Shown: one piece after another, positions 33,166 through 38,275 of the stretch
Numbering within the stretch: position 1 is the first letter of the stretch
Layout of the letters: each line of letters opens with the position of its first letter
Source of the DNA: Acidobacteriota bacterium
Lineage (GTDB): Bacteria > Acidobacteriota > Thermoanaerobaculia > Thermoanaerobaculales > Thermoanaerobaculaceae
DNA length: 38,275 nt
Direction: 5' to 3'
Assembly: GCA_004298115.1 (NCBI GenBank)
Contig: SCRJ01000200.1
Location: forward strand, 1-38,275
Notes under the pieces: model-generated
The model's database searches: none
What the model was told of the DNA's origin: nothing
What the model saw: the letters and a program-made list of their open reading frames with translations, nothing else
Position numbers and translations under genes: made by a program

Positions 33166-34218
33166 ATGGGACGCACATCCGCGGCGGGCCAGCTGGCCCT
33201 TTGGGTGGGACGAAAAGGGAAGGGCACCGCGCGTTTGCGCTGGGCCGACGCCGAGCTGGTGCTCTACGTGTCGGGGTTGCAGATCATCGCGGCCGAGGGC
33301 GACGACCACGAACGCCTCGCCGCCGCGTTCGGCCTCACCGACGGGGGCGAGTGGTTCGCCGAGGCGGCCGCCGCGGTCGCGGCGGGCCAGGTCTCGCAAG
33401 CCGAGGCGAACGCGGTGGTGAAGCGGGCGTTGTCCGAACGGCTGCGGGATTTCCTCATGGCGCCCGACGCCGAGGCGAGCTTCGACAGCGCGCTGCCGTT
33501 CGAGCCGAAGGGCCTCACGATCTCGTACCCGCACCTGGTGATGGAAATGGGGCTCGGCCCCGGCGGCGAGGACCTGGTCGGCGTGTTCCTCCCCGACCCG
33601 GCGCTGATCCTGCGCCGGCTGCCGGACTTTCCCAAGCGGGTGGGCGCGCTCGGGCTGACCGAGGAAGGCATGGCGATCCTGGCGAAGGTCAACGACCAGC
33701 GGACGGCGCAGGAGATCTCGGACCCCTCGCCGCACGGCCGGGACCTGGCGCTGCGGCTGCTCGCCGCCGCCGCGGGCGCCGGTCTCGTCGAGGCGGTGTC
33801 CCGCGTCGCCGAGACGCCTCTGTCGACGCCGCCGCCCCGGTTCGGGCTTGCCCCGCGCCGGCGGATCTGGCCCCGGGTGGCGCTCGTCCTCGCCCTCGTC
33901 GTGGGCGCGGCGCTGCTCCTCTACTTCCGTCCCTGGGAAGGCGCCGTCGTGGCCGGGGGCGGCGGGCCGTGGGCCGTGGCGGTGGACAGCGGATGTCAAC
34001 CGGCCGAGCTCGAGCGCCTCTACCGCCGCCAGGAACAGGACAAGGCGAACCTGCGGGTGGTCCCGTTCGGGCGCGGAGAAGGGCAGTGCTACCGCCTGGT
34101 CTGGGGCCATTTCCCGAGCGAGGACGCGGCCAAGGGCGCGATGGCGCACCTGCCCTCCGGGGTCGTGGCCCGGGGTTTCGCGCCGCACATCGTCCGGGCC
34201 GAGAGCACCTCGCCTTGA
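33166..34218 (+). CDS. Single-pass membrane protein with SPOR-like C-terminal domain
   Basis: 350 residues. The N-terminal 225 residues are soluble and contain a segment (VGALGLTEEGMAILAKVNDQRTAQEI...LRLLAAAAGAGLVEAV) that resembles the winged-helix part of the neighbouring DUF4388 protein. One membrane helix (RVALVLALVVGAALLLYF, about 245-262) follows an Arg-rich stop-transfer stretch. The C-terminal domain has CYRLVWGHFPSEDAAKGAMAHLP, the 'YRVxxGPFxSxxxAxxxxxxL' look of SPOR peptidoglycan-binding domains. The function is unknown; an envelope-sensing or cell-division link is only inferred. Its promoter ends 7 nt before ATG 33166. The next gene starts 33 nt after its stop and has its own promoter. 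Confidence 0.75.
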   Translation: MGRTSAAGQLALWVGRKGKGTARLRWADAELVLYVSGLQIIAAEGDDHERLAAAFGLTDGGEWFAEAAAAVAAGQVSQAEANAVVKRALSERLRDFLMAPDAEASFDSALPFEPKGLTISYPHLVMEMGLGPGGEDLVGVFLPDPALILRRLPDFPKRVGALGLTEEGMAILAKVNDQRTAQEISDPSPHGRDLALRLLAAAAGAGLVEAVSRVAETPLSTPPPRFGLAPRRRIWPRVALVLALVVGAALLLYFRPWEGAVVAGGGGPWAVAVDSGCQPAELERLYRRQEQDKANLRVVPFGRGEGQCYRLVWGHFPSEDAAKGAMAHLPSGVVARGFAPHIVRAESTSP

Positions 34219-34243
34219 GCGTGTCCTGAAAAGCGGCTAAACT
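34215..34243 (+). promoter_or_regulatory. Promoter TTGAGC-N17-TAAACT, leaderless geometry
   Basis: The -35 TTGAGC (34215-34220) overlaps the TGA stop of the preceding gene. TAAACT (34238-34243) is 17 nt downstream and ends 8 nt before ATG 34252. No Shine-Dalgarno is present. Confidence 0.6.
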
Positions 34244-34251
34244 CCGCTGAG

Positions 34252-35757
34252 ATGACCCAGGGCTTGATTCCGAAGGGGCGTTTCGACGCCGGCGGGTTGC
34301 CGCCGCTTCTCCGGGACGTCGTGCGCCGGCTGGCGGTCGGGCGGCTGGACATCACCGGCGGGGGCGAAACGCGGCACATCTGGTTCGAGACCGGGCAGGC
34401 CCGCGCGGTGGCGTCCGAGGCCGAGGACGAGAAGCTCGGCAAGTGGCTGGTCAACCGCGGCGTGCTCGACGCGAGCCGGATGGCGATCGCGCTCTTGCGG
34501 CAACCGGACGGGGTCCGTTTCGGGACCTTCTTGGTGCAGGAGGGCCTCCTCAGCCCGGAGGCGCTCACCAAGGAGCTCGAGGCGCTCTCGGTCGGCATCG
34601 TCTCGCACATGCTGCTGGAAGCCGGCGAGTGGAGGTATTTCGAAGGGGAGAGGCTCCCCCCCGATGCGGTGTGTCTGGACATGACCACGGCCTCCCTGCT
34701 GGCGGCCGCCGTGCGCGAGGTGCCCGACGAGAAGAACCTGCGCACGCTGGTCGGCGGCGACGGCTTCGTCTGGACGGCTCAGGACGCGCTGCTGCTCTAC
34801 CAGCAGTTGCGCCTGACGGCACAGGAGGGGTACGTGCTGTCGCGGGTGGACGGCACGAGCACCGTGACGCAGCTCCAGCGGCTGGCGCCGATGCCCACCG
34901 GCGAGTACATCCGCGCCCTGGCGGCGCTCGCCGTGACGGGCCTGCTCGAGATTCGCCCCACCTCCGCGACCAGGCCGTTGGCGCCGGCCGAGGTCGAGAC
35001 GTCGGGCGAGCCCAGGCCGGAGGTCGAGGAGGCGCTGCAGTACACCCCGCAAGAGCAGCGCGAGTACGCGGAGGTGATCAAGCTCGCGGCGGAGGTCCGG
35101 CACCGCGACTACTACAGGCGGTTCGGGCTCTCCCCGGGCGCGACGCAGGACCAGATCCACTCGCGCTACCTCGAGTTCGTAAAGCTCTACCACCCCGACC
35201 GTGCCCGGGAGAAGCACCTGACCTCGCTCAGGAGCGAGCTGGCGGAGATCTACTCGGCGCTCCAGGAGGCGTACGAGACGTTGGGACACGCGGAACCGCG
35301 GGCCCGCTACGAGAAGTCGCTCGCGAGCACCCATCACGTCGACACCTACCAGGCGGAGGAGCGGCGGCGTTCCGCCCGGAGCGCGGTGGTGGACGCCAAC
35401 GTCAACCGCGCGAAGGAGCTGCTCCGGGCGGGCGACGTCGGCATGGCGGTGCAGCTGCTCGACCAGGCGGCGCGGTTGAACCCGACCGCCGAAACGCTGC
35501 TGCTGCTCGCCCGCGCGGAGTTCAAGAACCCGATGTGGAGCCAGCGCGCGCTCGACCACCTCAAGCACGCGGTCGCGCTCGCGCCGGAGTTCACCGAGGC
35601 GTGGCTCGAGCTCGCGAACTTCTGGGCGACGCGCAACCAGGGGGATCGGCAGCGGCAGTGCCTCGAGCGGATCCTCGAGTTCGAGCCGGCCAACGAGGAC
35701 GTCCGGGCCGCCCTCGAGAGCCTCAAGCGGCCGAAGGTACTGCGCCGGCGCTCCTGA
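34252..35757 (+). CDS. DUF4388 - J-domain - TPR protein
   Basis: 501 residues, cytosolic. Residues 1-110 resemble DUF4388 (LRDVVRRLAVGRLDITGG, KLGKWLVNRGVLDAS, FGTFLVQEGLLSPEAL), and a winged-helix-like part follows (LRLTAQEGYVLSRVDGTSTVTQLQRLAP). At about 283-345 is a DnaJ J domain (DYYRRFGLSPGATQDQIHSRYLEFVKLYHPDRA) with the HPD tripeptide at 314-316, so it should stimulate an Hsp70 ATPase. The C-terminal 120 residues form TPR-like repeats (NRAKELLRAGDVGMAVQLLDQAARLNPTA, ALDHLKHAVALAPEFTEAWLELA). This architecture occurs in gliding or predatory lineages such as myxobacteria; the client is unknown. It is followed after 15 nt by the NYN gene, probably in one transcript. Confidence 0.88.
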   Translation: MTQGLIPKGRFDAGGLPPLLRDVVRRLAVGRLDITGGGETRHIWFETGQARAVASEAEDEKLGKWLVNRGVLDASRMAIALLRQPDGVRFGTFLVQEGLLSPEALTKELEALSVGIVSHMLLEAGEWRYFEGERLPPDAVCLDMTTASLLAAAVREVPDEKNLRTLVGGDGFVWTAQDALLLYQQLRLTAQEGYVLSRVDGTSTVTQLQRLAPMPTGEYIRALAALAVTGLLEIRPTSATRPLAPAEVETSGEPRPEVEEALQYTPQEQREYAEVIKLAAEVRHRDYYRRFGLSPGATQDQIHSRYLEFVKLYHPDRAREKHLTSLRSELAEIYSALQEAYETLGHAEPRARYEKSLASTHHVDTYQAEERRRSARSAVVDANVNRAKELLRAGDVGMAVQLLDQAARLNPTAETLLLLARAEFKNPMWSQRALDHLKHAVALAPEFTEAWLELANFWATRNQGDRQRQCLERILEFEPANEDVRAALESLKRPKVLRRRS

Positions 35758-35772
35758 CGGGGAGGCCTCGGG

Positions 35773-36240
35773 GTGCCCTGGCTGCTGGACGGCAACAACC
35801 TGGCGCACGGCGGGTCGCGCGAGAAGGTGCGACGCGCCGCGCTCGCGGTCGCCAGGCACGAGCGGGTCCGGATCGTGGTCTACTTCGACGGCGCCCCGCC
35901 CCCGGGGGTCGGCGGCTCGGAATCCCTCGGTGCGGTGGAAATTCGCTACGTGGGGCATGCCGACTCGGCGATCATCGCGTTTTTGCGCCCGCGCGGGCGG
36001 GGGTGGCGTGTGGCGACCGACGACCGCGAGCTGGCGCGGCTGGCGCGCGACACGGGCGCGGAGGCGGTGAGCGCGGCGGCGTTCTGGGGGAAGGCGGCAG
36101 CCGCGTCGGCGGCGCCCGCCGGTGCCGTGCCGAGCCCCGGGTTCGTCGACGAGGTCGCCTACTTCCAGGACCCGCGCCACAGGCTGCCCGCGGTCCCGAA
36201 GCGCGTCCCACGGGGGCGGCGACGCCCGGGCCGCGGATAG
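35773..36240 (+). CDS. NYN-domain (YacP-like) PIN-fold RNase
   Basis: 155 residues. The N-terminus PWLLDGNNLAHGG carries the conserved first Asp of the NYN/PIN fold. IRIVVYFDGAPPP and VRYVGHADSAI-like (IRYVGHADSAIIAFL) follow, then WRVATDDRELARLARDTGAEAVSAAAFW with the later conserved Asp pair. These residues coordinate Mg2+ in RNA-cleaving relatives of B. subtilis YacP/Rae1. The last 30 residues are basic (KRVPRGRRRPGRG), suiting RNA binding. The start is GTG at 35773, with GGGGAGG 7-9 nt upstream. It lies 15 nt after the J-domain gene and only about 17 nt before the RNase P RNA. Confidence 0.82.
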   Translation: MPWLLDGNNLAHGGSREKVRRAALAVARHERVRIVVYFDGAPPPGVGGSESLGAVEIRYVGHADSAIIAFLRPRGRGWRVATDDRELARLARDTGAEAVSAAAFWGKAAAASAAPAGAVPSPGFVDEVAYFQDPRHRLPAVPKRVPRGRRRPGRG

Positions 36241-36244
36241 GGGA

Positions 36245-36250
36245 TACAAT
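36245..36250 (+). promoter_or_regulatory. -10 element TACAAT of rnpB
   Basis: TACAAT (five of six) lies about 8 nt before the predicted 5' end of RNase P RNA and 4 nt after the stop of the NYN gene. No clear -35; it lies within the upstream coding region. Confidence 0.55.
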
Positions 36251-36256
36251 CAGCAG

Positions 36257-36648
36257 TGGCACCGGAGGCGGCAGGCGCTCGCGATCCCGCATCGCGCGGG
36301 ACCGAGGAAAGTCCGAACTCCAGATGGGAGCACGCTGGGTAACGCCCAGCCGCGGCAACGCGAGGGAAAGTGCCACAGAAAAGACACCGCCCCGCCGCGA
36401 ACGGGGTAAGGGTGAAAAGGTGGGGTAAGAGCCCACCGCCCGGCCGGCGACGGCCGGGGCACGGCAAACCCCGTGCGGAGCAAGGCCAAATAGGGGGATC
36501 GACGGGGCCCATCGCCGGATCCGCCGCGAGGCGGGCGATCCCCGGGTAGGCCGCTCGAACCGGCCGGCGACGGTCCGGTCAGAGGAATGAGCGCCATCCC
36601 GCCTCCGGCGGGAAACAGAATTCGGCTTATCGCCGCCTCTGGTGCCGG
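36257..36648 (+). ncRNA. rnpB: RNase P RNA (type A)
   Basis: The catalytic RNA that matures tRNA 5' ends. The 5' strand of P1 is GGCACCGGAGGCGGC (from 36258), which pairs with GCCGCCTCTGGTGCC at the 3' end (to 36646). The universal GAGGAAAGTCCGAACTCC lies at about 36304, and the 3' conserved ACAGAAttcggcttat is at 36615-36630. Internal GGTAAGGGTGAAAAGGTG-type and GCAAACCCC segments match the core. Length of about 390 nt fits bacterial type A. The exact ends are estimated from P1 pairing. A GNRA-capped terminator follows immediately. Confidence 0.96.
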
Positions 36649-36651
36649 CGT

Positions 36652-36682
36652 GGGGGTCCGCAAGGGCCCCTGCGTTTTTTTT
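36652..36682 (+). terminator. Intrinsic terminator of rnpB
   Basis: A 7-bp stem GGGGTCC/GGGCCCC (one G-U pair) closed by a GCAA tetraloop is followed by eight T residues at 36675-36682. This is the clearest rho-independent terminator in the window. Confidence 0.93.
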
Positions 36683-36709
36683 GGCCGTTCCCCGATCGAG
36701 GACTAGAAT
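36681..36709 (+). promoter_or_regulatory. Promoter TTGGCC-N17-TAGAAT, leaderless geometry
   Basis: TTGGCC (36681-36686) begins in the last two T residues of the rnpB terminator. TAGAAT (36704-36709, five of six) is 17 nt downstream and ends 6 nt before ATG 36716, with no Shine-Dalgarno. Confidence 0.65.
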
Positions 36710-36715
36710 CCAGCG

Positions 36716-37627
36716 ATGAGCGCGACGCCACGGCCGCTTCCTCAACCGCTGACGCCGGGGTCGCGGATCGGGGTGATGGCGCCGGCCGGACCGTGCGACC
36801 CTCGCGCCCTCGCCGCCGGCGTCGAGGCGCTGCGGGCGGCGGGGTACGAGGTGATCTGCGCCCCCAACGTGGCGGCGCGCGTCGGGCACCTCGCCGGGGA
36901 GGACCGCGAACGCCTGGCGGGGATCGCCGGCCTGCTCGACCGGGGCGTCGGGTGTCTGATCGCGGCGCGCGGCGGCTACGGCACGATGCGGCTGCTCCCC
37001 GACCTGCCGTGGGAGCGGTTCGCGTCCTGGCAGGGATGGGTCGTCGGGTTCTCGGACCTCACGGCGCTGCACGCCGCGCTTTCCGGGCGGTTTCCGCGGG
37101 CCACGCTGCACGGCCCGATGGCAGCGTCGTTCGGGCGGGACGCGCGCGGCGCCGAGATGGTCGTGGCCTGGCTCGCCGGCCGGGCGCCCCGCCGTTTGTT
37201 CGAGCTGCGCCGCGCCCGCGCGCTGCGGCCGGGCGTGGCGCGCGGGGTGTCGGTGGGAGGGACGCTCTCGATCCTGGCGGCGCTCGCGGGAACGCCGTTC
37301 GCGCCCGAGTACGAGGACGCGGTGCTTTTCCTCGAGGACGTCGGCGAGCCGCTCTATCGCCTCGACCGTCTGTTGACCCAACTGCGGCTCTCCTCTAGAC
37401 TTTCGCGCGTCAAGGCGGTGGTGGTCGGAGATCTGGCCCGGTGCGGGCGAGGGGAGACGGGCTGGCGGGAGCGGTTCCGCGAGCTTCTCCTCGACGCGCT
37501 GCCCGCCGACGCGGTCGTGGTGGAGGGGGTCCAGTTCGGCCACGGCGGCCGCAACGTTCCGTTCCCGCTCGGGGTCGAGGTCGAGGTCGACACCCCCAGA
37601 GGCGAGATCACCTGGGGAGGTGCGTAG
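36716..37627 (+). CDS. LD-carboxypeptidase (peptidase family S66)
   Basis: 303 residues, LdcA/MccF family. It cleaves the terminal D-Ala from tetrapeptides in peptidoglycan recycling, or, in MccF-like members, microcin peptide-nucleotides. Segments are the N-terminal GSRIGVMAPAGPCDP, IAARGGYGTMRLLPDLPW, the nucleophile loop VVGFSDLTALH (Ser in FSD), the Glu-bearing LFLEDVGEPLYRLDR and the His-bearing QFGHGGRNVPFPLG. Thus Ser, Glu and His of the triad are all present. Length is typical. There is no signal peptide, so it acts in the cytosol. Start ATG 36716 follows the leaderless-type promoter. The following cNMP/FHA gene starts directly after its stop. Confidence 0.9.
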   Translation: MSATPRPLPQPLTPGSRIGVMAPAGPCDPRALAAGVEALRAAGYEVICAPNVAARVGHLAGEDRERLAGIAGLLDRGVGCLIAARGGYGTMRLLPDLPWERFASWQGWVVGFSDLTALHAALSGRFPRATLHGPMAASFGRDARGAEMVVAWLAGRAPRRLFELRRARALRPGVARGVSVGGTLSILAALAGTPFAPEYEDAVLFLEDVGEPLYRLDRLLTQLRLSSRLSRVKAVVVGDLARCGRGETGWRERFRELLLDALPADAVVVEGVQFGHGGRNVPFPLGVEVEVDTPRGEITWGGA

Positions 37628-38275
37628 TTGGTCAAGGTCCGGATCGGTGGTGAGACGCACAGGTTGCAGGAGCTGCTCGCGCGGTTTCCCGCCGGGGCCG
37701 TGATCTTCCGCGAGGGCGATCTGGGCCGGGAGATGTTCATCATCCAGAAGGGCCACGTTCGCATCTCGCTCTCGGTCGGAGGCCGCGAGCAGGAGGTCGC
37801 GGTCCTGGAGAAGGGCGACTTCTTCGGCGAGATGGCGCTGCTCGACCAGTCGCCCGCCCGTTCGGCGACCGCCGTCGCGGTGGAGGCGGTGGAGGCCCTG
37901 CAGTTGCGCAGCACCGACCTCGACCTCCTGCTGCGGCGCAAGCCGGACATCGCGGTTCGCATGATGACGAAGCTCTCGGAGCGCCTGCGCGAGACGAACC
38001 GCCGCTTCGAGGAGTTGGGCGCGCGCACCGAACTGGCGGCGCTGGCCCCCGCTCCGGGCGGTCAGGGGATCGCGGCGTCGGCGGTGCTCGCACATGACGC
38101 CTCGGGGCGTCTTTTCCCGCTGCGGCCGGACGGCGACACCACGGTCGGGCGCCACGACCCGATCACGGGCGTGACCCCCGATGTGGACCTGAGCGGCCTC
38201 GACCCGGAGCGCACGGTTTCCCGGCGCCACGCCACGATCCGCGCCGAGGGAGGGGCGCTCACGATCACGGAGACC
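37628..38275 (+). CDS. Cyclic nucleotide-binding / FHA domain protein (3' end beyond window)
   Basis: 216 residues visible, open to the window end. The TTG start at 37628 immediately follows the LdcA stop, with GGGGAGG 7 nt upstream; the first residues are MVKVRIGGETHRLQELL. Residues 15-130 are a CRP-type cNMP-binding domain (FPAGAVIFREGDLGREMFIIQKG, GDFFGEMALLDQSPARSATA, the phosphate-binding cassette with Glu and Arg). A short Arg/Glu-rich helix links to an FHA domain (TTVGRHDPITG, DLSGLDPERTVSRRHATI), which should bind phosphothreonine. No helix-turn-helix is seen so far. It is likely a signalling scaffold that couples a cyclic nucleotide to Ser/Thr kinase output; this is inference. Confidence 0.88.
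   Translation, partial: MVKVRIGGETHRLQELLARFPAGAVIFREGDLGREMFIIQKGHVRISLSVGGREQEVAVLEKGDFFGEMALLDQSPARSATAVAVEAVEALQLRSTDLDLLLRRKPDIAVRMMTKLSERLRETNRRFEELGARTELAALAPAPGGQGIAASAVLAHDASGRLFPLRPDGDTTVGRHDPITGVTPDVDLSGLDPERTVSRRHATIRAEGGALTITET

Overview
The window is very GC-rich bacterial chromosome with mostly housekeeping genes. Gene content (glyQ/glyS as separate subunits, type A RNase P RNA, uvrC, recO, rnd, lgt, many secreted small proteins, DUF4388-type and cNMP/FHA regulatory proteins) suggests a Gram-negative, soil- or sediment-type lineage, perhaps Acidobacteriota or a myxobacterium-like group. That placement is inference; no rRNA is present. Layout: the left end carries the C-terminal part of a hybrid histidine kinase (1-1383), a small PH-like protein, lgt, a Rossmann-fold epimerase-like protein, a SnoaL-like secreted protein, a zinc alcohol dehydrogenase, a Tyr/Pro-rich secreted protein, a CPCC zinc protein, a secreted DinB-like protein and a hotdog thioesterase. 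A CPA2 antiporter and a SulP-STAS-rhodanese anion transporter are divergently transcribed around 9.2-9.3 kb. From 11.5 to 13.2 kb lies a degraded, repeat-rich stretch: a receiver-domain remnant, direct repeats, a pair of inverted 33-nt repeats around one secreted-protein gene, and tRNA-Leu(UAA). Next is a minus-strand pair, an eRF1-like protein and a SPOUT RNA methyltransferase, which overlap by 4 nt and may be preceded by a tiny upstream reading frame. A secreted protein, rnd and recO (overlapping) follow on the plus strand. The region 18.2-22.3 kb is a lipid or isoprenoid-precursor locus. HMG-CoA synthase, thiolase and a DUF35 zinc-ribbon/OB protein form a minus-strand operon in the same order as the archaeal acetoacetyl-CoA thiolase/HMG-CoA synthase complex. 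An AtuA-like gene diverges from it. glyQ-glyS-ppdK follow; the pyruvate phosphate dikinase carries an unusual histone-H1-like Lys/Ala/Pro tail of about 100 residues. Then come a secreted prolyl oligopeptidase and uvrC, the latter behind a heptanucleotide tandem repeat. The right end holds a membrane protein with a SPOR-like end, a DUF4388-J-domain-TPR protein, a NYN-domain nuclease, rnpB with a clear terminator, an LD-carboxypeptidase and the start of a cNMP-binding/FHA protein. A recurring theme is promoter placement: several genes have a -35/-10 pair spaced 17 nt apart and ending only 6-9 nt before the start codon with no Shine-Dalgarno sequence. This predicts leaderless mRNAs. Other genes have normal Shine-Dalgarno sites. 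No CRISPR array, phage module or complete insertion sequence was seen.
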